Numbered from the stretch's first letter, positions 23,794 to 35,185 are shown. The stretch: DNA of 64,000 nt from Favolaschia claudopus (GCA_037176885.1 JAWWNJ010000031.1:1550001-1614000), one strand, 5' to 3'. The notes: generated by a model from the letters alone, not told the origin. A program made the numbers and translations.

Positions 23794-24180
23794 AATGGTG
23801 GTGGTGGTAGGGGACAACTGCTAATAGTTCAGTCCTTAAATCATTTATACGACCATCAATCTGATCCCAACTCACAGCCAATCGCTGCTCGTCCGTTTCA
23901 AAATGAGCTGACTACCAATCCTTTTTCTCATCTTCCTTCCAGTTAACCGGTAAAAGCTTGCGGCAAGCAAAGAATTCGTACTTTCAGGGTGACAATTTTG
24001 GTCCACCAATACCGGCAACCGTATTATCCGTTCCCATTTCCTGGATGCAAACAGAGGCTTTCAACTCCGGAGAGTAAAGTGGATACTCATCTAGAATCTA
24101 TTCGCCACTTGTCGCACTGTTACACTGCTCTTATGGGAACTCGTCTTGGATTCAAGTCTACAGTGTCATTATCAGCAAAC
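23794..24180. other. Intergenic, HEM1 promoter and ARG8 3' flank
   Basis: 387 bp between two minus-strand genes. The HEM1-proximal half contains two CCAAT boxes (listed separately). The rest shows no gene or repeat. Confidence 0.6.
23878..23919. promoter_or_regulatory. Two CCAAT boxes upstream of HEM1
   Basis: CCAAT occurs at 23878-23882 and 23915-23919, 85 and 122 bp upstream of the HEM1 start codon. CCAAT is the site of the HAP/CBC complex, which controls heme and respiratory genes in fungi. Use of these two copies is inferred from position only. Confidence 0.4.
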
Positions 24181-25769
24181 TCAAACGCTGTCCAAGTCTG
24201 CAATGCATCCCGCAATCACATCAATCGCCGTGTCTACTTCCTCTCGGCCCACATTCAAACTGGGAACAATTCGTACGACATTCTTCCCAGCAGTCAGCAC
24301 AAATACCCCCCGGGCCCGTGCCATCTCCACGACCGAGCCCGGGTGTCCCGCATTAACGAATCCCAGGCCTCGAATCAGCCCACGACCCCGCACCTTGCCT
24401 TCCAAGACTCCGGGGAATTTGGTCGGCAACTCACCCAGCCGCTCATCCAAGTACACACTCGTAGCGTTTATTTGCGCCACGAAAGTCTTCTCGGATAGCC
24501 GCGACAGAACGTGGTGACCCACTGCGCAAGCTAAAGGCGACCCTCCAAAAGTAGTTCCATGTGTGCCTTGAAACACCCATAATCAGTTTAATGAACTCAT
24601 AGGATATATATCTGCGGCCTTCACCTGCGGTCATCGTCTCTGCTATCGAGTTTCGCATTAACACGGCCCCGATCGGATATCCGTTGGCCAGCGGCTTCGC
24701 CATTGTCACAACATCTGGATGACACTCAACAGGCAGCGATGAATGTGCCCAAATCCTTCCTGTTCGGTATAGTCCGCACTTGGTTTGACGTCAACACCTC
24801 GGTCAAGACATCGGCCTAATATACGCACCTGAATCTCATCAAAAATCAACACCGCGCCCACCGTGTTACACCGTGCTCGCAGCTTCGCGAGCCATTCCGC
24901 ATCGGCGCTGTTCACACCGCCCTCACCCTGTATCGGTTCTATAATAACTGCGCACGTATCCTCCGTGACCAGCGCTTCGAGACCCTCGAAATCATTAACT
25001 CTCCCGACGTCAATGCCCGGAAGGAGCGGCGCAAATGGCAACTGATACTTCGGGTTGGTCGTGACACTCAATGCGCCCATGCTACGGCCGTGAAACGAGT
25101 TCTCGAAGCATGCAATGCGCATTTTCTTTTCTCCTCCACGGTCCTTGCCGACTTTTCGCGCGATCTTTAGAGCCCCCTCGTTCGCCTCTGTGCCCGAATT
25201 CGAGAAGAACGCCTTGGCACCAGGGCTGGGTGTGGTGCCAGGAGCGAACCCGAGCCCACCTTCGCGCTGCGTAAGTGTAACGAGCAGCTCCGCCAGCCGC
25301 GGCGCCCATTCATTGTGGTACACATTGCTTGTATGCAGCAGCTTCCCCGCTTGCTCGGCGATAGTCTTGTAGTTCCCAAATTGTTATAACAAAAATCATA
25401 TCGTGAAAGCAAGGAGCGAAAGAACAGCCGAAAACAAATCAATTCTTTCTTGACGTGAATATCACGCAAGACGCGACATACCTTCACCACACCCTCATCT
25501 GCATGGCCTAACGCGTTGACGGCAATGCCCGCACTGAAATCGAGGTAGCGCTTTCCTGCTGTGTCATAGACGTAGGAGCCGTGTCCATGCGAAAGTACAA
25601 AGTCTGGTCGCGCGTAGACGGGCAGAACGTATGCTGCTGAGAGATCGAGCAGCGCTTTTGTCGCAGGCGTGGGCTCCGGCGTCGCAACAGACATCGTGCG
25701 CACCGATTTCGCGGCGGAGGGGCGACAAAAACGCGCCGTCGCGCGAATGGAGGTGCGGGTGCGGTGCAT
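24181..25769 (-). CDS. ARG8: Acetylornithine aminotransferase, mitochondrial (ARG8)
   Basis: PLP enzyme converting N-acetylglutamate semialdehyde to N-acetylornithine in arginine synthesis, in the mitochondrial matrix. The ATG at 25769 starts an Arg/Thr/Ser-rich targeting sequence (MHRTRTSIRATARFCRPSA). The class-III aminotransferase core follows: YVYDTAGKRYLDFSAGIAVN, a long exon with FFSNSGTEANEGALKIAR and FHGRSMGALSVT, the acidic pair IFDEIQ, the PLP-lysine region VTMAKPLANGYPIGA, then GTHGTTFGGSPLACAVG and GRGLIRGLGFV. Introns lie near 25340-25495, 24745-24828 and 24573-24625. The product is about 450 residues. Ornithine aminotransferase is the closest alternative, but the presequence and the THGTTFGGSPLA phrase fit ARG8. 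Confidence 0.92.
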
Positions 25770-26081
25770 CGCGGGGACGAGTGAACAAGAGCCCGTGCTT
25801 CAGTGGAAGATGAAGGAGTGTGAAGGAGCTCCGGTCGCACGTTGCGACTTTTTATCGTGTAGGATGACAATGACTCGACTGCCTATTCGTGTTGTACAGT
25901 CAACGTGCTGTCGCCAAGCTGTCTACATGTAGCTCATATAGCGCAAAGCCAAATTCTCCGACTTTATGATAATAAACTACCGGAGATGCGGCATAATTTT
26001 TTGCTACATACATGTACAACGAGTAAGGGATGTTCGAATGATCGACAAACAACGGAATTGAAAGATTTTTCATTTGCTCCA
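25770..26081. other. Intergenic, ARG8 promoter and CWC21 3' flank
   Basis: 312 bp between two minus-strand genes. AT-rich toward 25960-26060. No gene, repeat or RNA recognised. Confidence 0.55.
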
Positions 26082-27290
26082 TCAGCGGCTACGCGACCGA
26101 CCATTCGAACTCACGGACATGGACGAGCCTGTTGAGGCTGACCGAGAGCGACCGCGGCGCGGAGGTGAATTGTCCTTGGCCGGCGGTGGAGGCATCTCGC
26201 GACGCGGGGGAGATCTGTCTCGGCGAGGAGGTGGAGAACGATCACGGGGAGGTGGCGATCTATCACGGCGCGGGGGTGGCGAACGGTCACGACGTGGAGG
26301 AGAAGCAGAGTGGTGGCGCCGACGAGGTGGAGAACGAGAACGAGACGGAGAGCGGGAGCGTGAGGGAGAGCGTGAATCCAGGCGGCGGCGAGTGCGAGGT
26401 GCAGGGGACGGAGAACGAGATATGGGGCGAGCACGACGTGGCGGAGGGCTGCGGCTTCTGCGAGGACTCCGACTTCTGCTACGTCGGTCTGGCGCACTCC
26501 GACGCGCAGGCCCTCTGGGAGGAGGCATATCCCGACGGCGATCCCGAGTGTCTTCAGGCATGTCTCGACGGCGTTGCTCGGCCTCCTTACGCATCCTATC
26601 CTCCTCGCGACGTCGAAGACGGTCGCGCTCCTTCTTCTCCGCCTCCCATTTAGCCTTCTGCTCCTCCATTCGCGCCCGCTCAGCCTCACGACGTCTGTCA
26701 CGTTCCTCGCGTTCCGCGTTCCTCTGGATACGCAGCTCATCCTGCTTTTCTCGGTTGAAAGCGTCGCCTTCTACATAGTTTGCGCGCGTGCCGAAGGCTT
26801 TGGCCATTTGAGCAAGTTCGTCCTTTTTCGCGGCCGCCATGGCATGTGTATCTGAGGGCTTGATACGACCGCCGGTCGACCCGGCCGCAGCAAGGTTGGC
26901 AAGTAATTTTGTGCGCAGCGCGCTGACCTGCTCCTCAATCTGATCTTCGTCCACTCTGGTCACATAGGAATTAGAGTGGTCCAACTCGCAGAGAAGAGCA
27001 TCGCGCACCCATCGTCTTCGAGCTGGAGCTGAAGCTCGAGACATTTTACTTCAACCTTGCGCTTACGCTCATGCTCGAGAATACCCTCGTCGGGCTCCCT
27101 GTGTTTCGGAGGACCTGCGTCCCAAGCGCTGGCCCGATCTTGAGCAGGTTCATGGGAGCGCAGACTTGAAAGATTGCGGACAACGTATCCATTTGTACCA
27201 CTTGAAGAAAGTCAGTAGCTGTTCTATATATGAGTGCAGAGCCATGGCTTGCCTGCCACGGGGAGTGGTGAGCCCGATTCCGTTGTACAT
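26082..27290 (-). CDS. CWC21: CWC21/SRRM2-type spliceosome protein with long RS tail
   Basis: Spliceosome component of the catalytic-stage complex, binding Prp8/Snu114 in yeast. The ATG at 27290 starts [19 protein letters not shown] followed by RNLS, the invariant N-terminus of Cwc21/SRRM2. The cwf21 domain follows ([18 protein letters not shown], then [15 protein letters not shown]). After it come [14 protein letters not shown], a charged Arg/Glu coiled region and an RS domain with repeated RDRSPPPRR units (about 26100-26420), ending at TGA 26082. The product is about 365 residues. Intron 1 (27201-27252) begins with GC, not GT, on the coding strand: AG|GCAAGC at the donor and TTCAAG| at the acceptor. 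A second intron near 26960-27022 has a normal GT donor. Confidence 0.9.
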
Positions 27291-28364
27291 GGTGGTGGAG
27301 GTTCAAGACTTCAAAGTCTGATGAGATCACGGAAATAGCCGGACTCCATCCCACTCTTTCTTGACCACCACAGTTCATGTCGACAAGACTGGAAGCTGAA
27401 TGGGAGCTCAAGGCGCCCACGCTTTCATGTGCTTCCGCAATTCAGATGCTTTTCTCCACACCCTGTCTCACCGCCACCAGCACAAGTTCCTCTTACTCTT
27501 CTACTTGCAAAAATAGCAATTCCCTTCAATCAATGATCATTCTGCCTGGATTTCTTGACTTGCGTGATTTCCCTTCGCAGCTGCTGCCCAAATGTCTCGC
27601 TCATTCAACGGTGGCTACTTGTCCAGTGGTTTTCAACCTCAAGTCACCCCATCGTTTGAGTTCCATGTTGCAAACGCTTTCAGTCCATCTTTTATCTTCT
27701 TGTGCACAATTGGGCTGCCTCAAGCTGCGTTGAACGATGGTTTATCCCTTCCAGATTCTTCCTTCTCTGGAACAGTTGATAGATTTGTTGTGTTGTAAGG
27801 CACGCACCACATTATGTGCACTTCCAAGGCTGTCTCGAGCCGATCGACATGACTTTGTCCGTCGTTAATATTCTGAAATTCCTCTCGTTCCACACTGCAC
27901 CTTACCCAGGGTTTCGGTCTCGTGCGTACCAGGCGATGCAGCGTTCATTTGCGAGTGCCACGGTCGTATTCGTTGGGTCGGCATGGAAGCTTATGTCTGC
28001 TTCTACTGGTCTGTCGTGCTTACTCGTCGGGCCGTAACCACAAACATATCGCAATTACCTCGCTTTTTATTCAGTCCACTGCGACTCACTGCCTGCTCAG
28101 GAAATCTGAGTTCGGTAGACTCTAACAGTGGGCCGTGCTAGTGTAAGCAGTTTGTACGCGCAGCAATGAACCGTGTATCCGAGTCTTGGCCGAAGTGATG
28201 CGAATGACGACGCGTTCGGCCTTTCCGCCCAACATCCGCTTATTTATAATGGACACTCTCTGCTCGTTGTTCGTTACTTTCCTCTGCTTCGCCGGGCTCA
28301 CCGACAACCAACGCCAGCTTTCGAGCTAACCTCGTCCAAACTGTCTGCTACCTCTCTTCGCCTC
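27291..28364. other. 1.07-kb divergent intergenic region
   Basis: Between the CWC21 and hydrolase start codons, which face away from each other. Pyrimidine-rich on the plus strand. The longest plus frames (27377-27733, 27816-28037) have no recognisable domain and no convincing splice structure. No long minus-strand frame exists. It may hold two promoters with long 5' UTRs or a noncoding transcript; I see nothing decisive. Confidence 0.5.
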
Positions 28365-29855
28365 ATGGCTATGGCCGCAACTCAATCGCCCTTACCACCT
28401 TCTCGCGAGATCCCAACTACTTTCGGTCAGAGCTTGAAGAGCTGGTGGGCTACAAATGAGAAAACCGGGGCCGTCGCGGAAATGCGGCTCTTCCACCACC
28501 TGCCCTTCCTACAGCCTAAAGCTTTGCATCCGAACGATGCACCCGTCATGGCGTCGAGCTCCTTGGTACCTCTCGATAAACCAAAACATTTTCTTAACAC
28601 TCTCTCAATAAAACCGACGACGACCGCCCCGGATGCACCACCTCCTGTAGTCATGCTGCCGGGGTATGGCGCCGGTATCGGCTTCTACTTCCAAAACCTC
28701 CCTACTCTAGCTAAATGGGCGGGGCATCGTGGTACATCTGTCTATGCAGTGGACTGGCTCGGCATGGGGCGTTCGGCGCGTGTGCCTTTTGTGGTGAAAT
28801 CACATCGCAAGGATATCCCTGGTCGTGTGCAAGAGGCTGAATCCTTCGTGCGTTCTCTTCTACTGTCTATCACGATCATGCAACTCATAGATTTACTACC
28901 ACAGTTCATCGATTCCTTAGAATCATGGCGCAAGAAAATGCAGCTTGAGCAGTTTACCCTCGTCGGTCACAGTCTCGGCGGCTATCTAAGTACCGCATAT
29001 GCCCTGAAATACCCCAATCGCGTCAACAAACTCATCCTTCTCTCTCCCGCCGGTGTCCCGCGGGACCCCAACGAAACCACCGCCCCCGAACGCGATATAG
29101 AACCCCCGCCGCAAAGCTCGTCTTCATCTTTCGAGCCTGCGACACATCGTAAGGTGGAGGATATCCGTGACGAGCAGAAAGCAGCCCGTCCTCGACAAAG
29201 TCGGTCGCGTCGGCTCTTCATGTATCTGTGGGAAGAGGTATTTTATCATAATCCCTGAGCTAGCAGGTACTTTGGGCTGACCATAATTTGAAAGGGATGG
29301 AGTCCTCTTCAAGTCGTGCGCAACACCGTTTTCTGGGCGCCGATGTTGATCGGAAAGGTGCATTTCCTCGCGCCAATTCTACTCGTGTCGCTGTCTCACA
29401 TCGTTTTCGACTGCTATGCAGTATTCCGCTCGCCGTTTCTCTGTCCTGTCGGAAGAAGAGACGCGCGATTTGCACGACTATCTCATGCACATCACTCTTG
29501 CAAAGGGCTCTGGTGAATACTCCATCTCACACGTTCTCGCTCCCGGTGCACACGCACACATGCCCCTCGTTGACCGTATATCCGCACTCAAGATTCCTGT
29601 GACCTTCGTCTGTACGTGTATTCTTCTCTCATTGCCGCGATCATTAACGTCTCAACCAAATCAGACGGCGATCACGACTGGATGGATCCTCAGGGTGGCG
29701 AGCAGTCCGTTGAGAACCTCCGAAAGGCGGGCAACGGTCAATCACGGTCGTACATTGTAAACGACGCAGGCCACTACGTCCACATAGACAACTCCAAAGC
29801 CGTCAACCAACTACTCATCAGAGAACTCGACAATCGGCCAACAACTTCGCAATAA
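28365..29855 (+). CDS. Alpha/beta hydrolase of the ABHD4/5-CLD1-ICT1 family
   Basis: Lipid hydrolase/acyltransferase family that includes yeast Cld1 (mitochondrial cardiolipin deacylase), Ict1 and human ABHD5. The ATG at 28365 starts MAMAATQSPLPP. Core motifs: VVMLPGYGAGIGFYFQNL (oxyanion strand), VYAVDWLGMGRSARVPF, the nucleophile elbow LVGHSLGGYLST, LILLSPAGVPRDPNE, the acid strand VTFVYGDHDWMDP, and the catalytic His in VNDAGHYVHIDN. The last also forms the HX4D acyltransferase-type motif of this family. A disordered Ser/Pro insert lies near 29080-29200. Introns include an in-frame one near 28849-28908 and others near 29240-29295, 29360-29415 and 29612-29666. About 420 residues. The preferred substrate cannot be told from sequence. 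Confidence 0.85.
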
Positions 29856-29999
29856 TAGACATACACATTCCTTAGATTTGCTTTTCTACATGGATACTGG
29901 GATACACAGGCATATTCTCCTTATACTTATACGCATCTACAAGACTATCATGTACACTGTATTCATAAATTAATCGGGAACTTTTACGCTTAGGTGCGT

Positions 30000-31882
30000 T
30001 CAGAAAGCTGGGACATTAATGGGGCGGTCAGGATACCTGCAACGAAATTCAAACTTGTGAACAATGTAGTCAATCAGAAAATAACGCACTTGGCTTTGAT
30101 TCTTGCCGCTAGATCTTCCTCATATACCTGGTCAGGACCTAACTGGTTTCCCAGTGTCAACCAACCCGGACGTGTGTTGTGTTTGCGGCCGAAAATCTCA
30201 ATCTTTCGACCACCAGGACACATGCGCTCGATCAGCCCGTATACTTCGTCCGGCTTACGACTCGTCTCGCGCACTTCGGACACGATCACGTCGGTGTCGA
30301 GTCCACGGTTGGCCCATGTTGGCAAGATGAGTTGGCCGGCCGAGTCGACGACGGTCTTGACGCCGACGAGCATATGTTCCTTGGTGTGATTCAGCCAGTG
30401 TCCTGTGCGTCCTGTGCGAATGACGCGCTGAAGCTGAACATGTTCTGTCAGAGAAAAATATTGAACGGCAAGAAGAAGGATACCGACCTGATTGGTCTTT
30501 ACCCAGACCACTTCATCGATGCGCGTGTAGCCCCAGACCTTGAGACATTCCCGACCGACTTCCATCGCACGTCCCGTCACCCAGAGGAAAAGGAGGCCTT
30601 CGTCCTGGAGTGCAGGAATGGGCATTGCGCGCATCTCATCGTCGGTCATGGTACCATATGGTAACTAGCAAAAACACAAGAATGGTAAAATTCTGGAAGT
30701 GAGCAACGACATTGAGACGTACGCTCATGTGAATATCCCAAGGAGGATCAGCCATGATAACATGGAATTTGCCTAGTACCGAGTAGTCGAACCGCCGCAG
30801 GTCGCAGTTTATCCACTGCGGGGGGAGTTGTTTCGTGATTCTACCTGTTGGACCCAGCCCGATACCTAGCCTATGCGGTATTGGTCTTTTACTTGCGGCG
30901 GCCTTACCCCTGCTGTTTTGCATCAAGTTCGTACCATCGCTGGCGTCCCAGTCAACCTCGTAATGTAGATAGCGACAAGGCGCCTTGTCCTTGCCCCTCC
31001 CGCCTGCACCTAAACCAGAGGGCAAAGACGATGGCCCACGGGTATTAGGCGGAGGGTGTGTCGCGCCGGGGAACGGGGGAATTGAAGGTGACTGCGCGTA
31101 TGTCGGTTCAGAGTAGCAGGTATTGAGGTAGGAGCAGTGTCCTAAAGTCGGGTCGGTGTGTGCACGTAACAAAGGACGGAAGTGAATCAAGTCGCAGATG
31201 CTGGTTGGCGCACTGAGGTCGCCACCTGCAAGGAGTTCCTCTTGTCTCCGTGCTTTGGCGCAGTCGTCTTTTGTTATGTGTGGACAGATGGGCTCGAAAC
31301 TTTCTTCGGTAGAGCGAAACTGAATGATATTCAAAAATGTTGAACAGTTCGGTTTCGAAACAAACGCACCTGTTCAGCCAATAGCCGGCCCTTTGCAGTA
31401 CCTTTCTGCATGAGAGCATACACTTCTCGCAACTCCTTGCTCAGACTTCCCATTGTCGTTGGAAGGGGGGATTCGAAGGAATTATCTTCGGCATCTTCGT
31501 CTCCAGCAGCAGAGTCCGCCTCTTCATCTACGACGCGTTTGCGCTTACGAGGATTGAGACTTTCGCCAAGAGCCGTGCGTGCGGCGCTCGATGGCACAAG
31601 CGATACATCCATAACAGTCAGTTCACCGTTCTCGCGAGACAGAGAGAGAGTTCCATGCTCCCAAGTCGGCGAGAAGCTCTCTAATATGGATTCGAAGAGG
31701 GAGAGGTCGGTTAGGCGAAAGCGCGGGGGAGTCGACGTATTTGGGAGGAGCCCTGGCGGTGTTTTGGTGGTAATTACGCGGATAAGAAGTTGCATAGAGC
31801 TCATGGGGGAATAAGCCCGGCCAGAGCTAAAGAGGCTGTATAGCGCTGACGCTGCTACAACCTTCAGACTGTCGGTCGACAT
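30000..31882 (-). CDS. IME4: METTL3/IME4-type mRNA m6A methyltransferase
   Basis: Catalytic subunit type of the N6-adenosine mRNA methyltransferase (MT-A70), nuclear. The ATG at 31882 starts [21 protein letters not shown] nuclear-signal-like RKRKR occurs near 31545. Two CCCH-type finger blocks follow: [10 protein letters not shown], then [22 protein letters not shown] and [12 protein letters not shown]. The methyltransferase domain has [17 protein letters not shown], the catalytic DPPW ([10 protein letters not shown]), [25 protein letters not shown] and [20 protein letters not shown]. The last intron uses a GTGCGT donor just after DLAARIKA, and the final exon encodes [12 protein letters not shown] before TGA 30000-30002. 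The second zinc finger is interrupted by a roughly 45-residue Pro/Gly-rich insert between LNTC and APC. An alternative upstream first exon near 31930-32139 is possible but overlaps the divergent gene. Confidence 0.92.
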
Positions 31883-32038
31883 TGCGGAGAACTGCCAAAA
31901 GCGGACTTCCACGCAACCTGAAAAGGCAATAAATCTTGCCGAACTTTGATCTGAATTTTCATGTTACGCTCAGCAGCCTCAGCTTCAGCTTCTAGGACGC
32001 TCAAACATGGGTCACTCGTCTCTACGCGATGCATTCGC

Positions 32039-32637
32039 ATGAAAAACAACAAATACCTCTCGGTCAACGCAGACAAAGAAGAAGATCTATTATTGGAGGT
32101 TAACATAACGACTTTGGACTCGTCTCTCCATTCAAGCATATTTTCGGTAGCGGCTTCAGGAGCAGTTGAAGCGTGTCAAGGCGCGCCTAGCTGCTGAAGA
32201 GGCAGCCAAGAAGAAGGGCGGCGTTGATTTTACAAAACGCTCACCAAAGTTGAAATATACACCCCCTTCCGCGGCCTCACCTGCTCCATTGCTGCTCGAC
32301 AGTAAGGATGAATCTCTTTCTTGCACTCTTCTGTTCAACGATGAGCAGCGCACGTATCCTCCTTATGGGACGATGTAGTAGAGCCGGAGGTTCAGGCTAA
32401 ACTCGCCAATTATAAAATAATTTCCAGTATGCTTATTGTGATTTCATTTGTTTCATGCCATTCTCACAACCCTTTACAGTGGACCAACTCCAAGCAGCCT
32501 ACGAGGAAGCTGAAGTAGATTTGAATCGTCCTCCGTATCCCTCTGTCGAACGGCTCAAGCCTCGACTTCGGTTGGCTTGGGAGCTGTACCAGTCAATACC
32601 AGAACAACTTGCTATCAAAGCGCGGGGGAAAAGCTAG
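32039..32637 (+). CDS. Small conserved-looking protein, 145 residues, unknown function
   Basis: Not recognised. Four exons with clean GT..AG borders (32039-32098, 32160-32301, 32349-32426, 32480-32637) give exactly 146 codons including the stop. The product begins MKNNKYLSVNADKEEDLLLE and continues with a charged helix (LKRVKARLAAEEAAKKK), GGVDFTKRSPKLKYTPP, a short disordered stretch, LWDDVVEPEVQAKLANYK and a helical C-terminus (VERLKPRLRLAWELYQSI). There is no signal peptide or membrane segment. The start lies 156 bp from the METTL3-like start (divergent), and the stop lies 61 bp from the stop of the SFR1-like gene (convergent). The consistent frame across four exons is the main evidence for reality. 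Nothing indicates a role beyond a mostly helical, soluble protein. Confidence 0.7.
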
Positions 32638-32698
32638 CAAATCGCGTGCATACGTCTTTCGCGTTCCGTACATAGACAATGTATTTCTAATCTCATCC

Positions 32699-35123
32699 TC
32701 AGTCAACAAACTCTTCATTTTCGTCGTTCCACCCAAACGTCGATGGATCAATTCCCAGTCGTCTCAGCATTGTGCCCAACGTCTCTCTCGGCTTCTCCTC
32801 GGGGTCCTCGAGTTCCATCGGCGCCTCTGGGGGCCGCTCGTCGCCGCCACAGGTGTTGTCCCATCCCCAATTTCGGTCATTATCCCATTCGGTTTTCACC
32901 TTCTTGCTGGGGGAACCACCGTTCCATCCCCAAGAGTCTTCGAACCTACGTTTTCCAGTCGCTGCATTCTGAGAATCCTTCTTCCAGTCGTCGTTCGCGT
33001 TCTCTTGGTCTTTGACAAGCGCCCAAACTTCCCATGCAACTTCCCTCCCAGCTTCTGTCCATTTTTTCACCAAGTCCTCGAGCGTCTGCTGTTCGCCTGT
33101 TTTCTTTGCTTTGACAGCGCGTCGAAGCACTTGTGCCTTGCGTTCCAAGTATTGTATTGTTGGCGTTGGTCTGACAGCGGTCGAAATCGAGGATGAAAGA
33201 GCCAACGGAAGAGGGGATTTGAATTGACCCGCCGCTCGCACTGTCCGATGTTTAATCATATCTTTCTTCGTGAGCTGCTCCACGTTTAAAGCCGGCTTCT
33301 TCTCTGGTACTGAAGGTGGCAAGGTAAATTTCGTTGGCTTCGGTGCTATCATAGCTGGAGAGCGGAATGGCTTGATGAGGGTTTTGCGCTGCAGATTCTG
33401 AGAGGCCAGTGTAAGGCGTTTGGGATTAGGAGGTTGCGCAATCTGTTTGTTTCATCTCAGCCCAGAGAATTGTGAAAGGAGGAGCGGTCCAACATCAGTC
33501 TCTTCCCGCTTGCGTTTGTGCGAAGATGTCACGTCGTCGTTGAATGTAGAAGATTCAGTTGAGGGAGGATCCAGAGGCTTTATCAGAACTTGGTCTTCAT
33601 CTTCCACATCTGTTGATGAACCGGGGTTGTCGTGCATATCTTCGGTTTCGGGTCGCTCCTCAATCTCGTTGGTCTCGTCGGATGCTGGACTTGAGCTTCG
33701 TATCAGGCTTGAACTAGGCGGAACGACAACAATATCCTGCTTGAGGTTCGGCCGTGTCCCGAAAACCAATGTGGAAGGAAGGAAACATACCTGATCAATC
33801 AGCTCGAGATCTGACAACTCTGCATGACGGGAATCTTGCGGAGAACTTGACCGAGAAGAAAGCATCCCGGCATTCTCGTCTGACATGTCCTGCTCAGAAT
33901 GTCAGTGAGCTGAAAGCGTTGTTACAAGAGCCAACGAAAACCTACATTCTTTTCTTCCTCTGCTTCTTCAATGACGGCGGACGAGTCTGACATAGCGGGG
34001 GGAGAAGACGAGAATAGGTGAGGAGGGCTCGAGGTAGGTGGAGGCGACGACGATGGGAAGTCGGTTGTTACGGGTTCTTCAGAGATCGGGGACGAGGAAG
34101 GGAAGGATCCGTCGACGTTTGCAAAATCATCATCATCAGCAGGAGGCATAGGTAAAACCGGCAGTGAGGAAGCAGACGAATCAGGATCAGACTGTTGAAG
34201 CTGCGTAGCAAGAGAGGATGGAGAACAGGGAGAAGCATGAGATATGGGCGACAGAGAAGATGCAGGATTAACAGGGGGATCTGAGGACGCGACGGTCTCG
34301 TGCGGTTGCGGTTGAACATCAGCAGCAATTGTATCAGTCAGAGGGTCAATTGTGTCATTTGGGGACGAGTCTTGAAGCATAAGAAGATCAGCATTGTCTT
34401 CTGGTACACTGAATGGAGAACATGGGAGGGAGGGAGAATCAGAGATTTCGTTTTGGCTGATAGTGGCAGAGATGTCTTGAGAATAGTTCAGAGAAATCTG
34501 ATCGATTGTTAAAGAGTGCTTCAAGTAGAGGAAGTGCACACATACGATTGAAACGGCGTCAAGATGAACAAGAGGCTCGAGAGACGGCAGATCCTGAGAC
34601 AGGTCTTGACGGGAGGACAGAGATGAGGGAGAATAATTCGCGTTCACGGGTTCAACTTCGGTGGAATACGTTAACGAGGAGCTTTGTTCGCTTGAGGGAA
34701 TCCAGTGCTCGTTAGCAGTATGTGCGTCGTCCTGATAGTTCAGTCAGTTTTACGACGAGGCTTATTTGGAAACACTGTACCATGAAGTCGATGAGATCTC
34801 CCGACTCCGCGAGCGGCGCAGATTGAAGCATGAAAGGATGCGAGTCGGAAAGAGACACGAGAAGCAATGGACTTGGAGATGGAGCATCTAGTAGTGTCTG
34901 AGATAGACCATGAGAGACGTTGGAGGGAGAACTAAGAGAATGAAAACTTCTGAAGGCGACAGATCCCCAAAGCAAGGGCCACCATGGAACAAATCGGCTG
35001 AAAACTAGGCATCTCTGAGCATTAGACTAGATGGACGGAAGAGTATCAAACCTGAGTCTTGCGAGGAGAAGAGATTCTTTGGTCAGTAACCCTCGGCGCG
35101 TCTTGGACGCCTTCTTGCGACAT
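32699..35123 (-). CDS. SFR1: SFR1/MEI5-like recombination mediator with long Ser-rich N-terminus
   Basis: The C-terminal third resembles Sfr1/Mei5, partner of Swi5 in stimulating Rad51/Dmc1 strand exchange: KPFRSPAMIAPK, then a coiled coil TIQYLERKAQVLRRAVKAKK, TLEDLVKKWTEAGREVAWEV, and a C-terminus TLGTMLRRLGIDPSTFGWN followed by an acidic end. The start at 35123 encodes MSQEGVQDAPRVTDQRISSP, joined by a very short 37-nt intron to RFVPWWPLLWGSVAFRSF. A long Ser/Pro/Asp-rich disordered region with many SP and SS runs follows (33950-34900). The intron at 33890-33945 (GTAGGT donor) joins EAEEEKN to DMSDENAG in frame, so the N-terminal and C-terminal parts are one gene of about 700 residues, far longer than yeast Sfr1 (about 300). 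A fusion of two genes cannot be ruled out. Two MluI boxes precede the start. Confidence 0.6.
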
Positions 35124-35151
35124 GAACGCGAAAAGCAAAGATCGATTGTAG

Positions 35152-35185
35152 ACGCGTTTTATTCACGTGACTCGTCGCGACGCGT
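35152..35185. promoter_or_regulatory. Two MluI cell-cycle boxes (ACGCGT) upstream of SFR1-like gene
   Basis: ACGCGT at 35152-35157 and 35180-35185, 29 and 57 bp upstream of the start codon, with a CACGTG-containing TCACGTGA between them. ACGCGT is the binding site of fungal MBF/DSC1, which drives G1/S expression of replication and repair genes. The palindromes read the same on both strands. Function is inferred. Confidence 0.5.

Noticed and set aside
26100..26660. Long plus-strand frames overlapping the RS domain of CWC21
   Set aside because: They are antisense by-products of the Arg/Ser/Pro repeat codons.
27377..28037. Plus-strand frames in the CWC21/hydrolase intergenic region
   Set aside because: No domain, odd composition and no coherent splice model.
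31864..32139. Upstream exon for the METTL3-like gene starting MLEWRDESKVV
   Set aside because: A splice to the main gene is possible in frame, but the exon overlaps the coding start of the divergent 145-residue gene. The ATG at 31882 already gives a sensible N-terminus.
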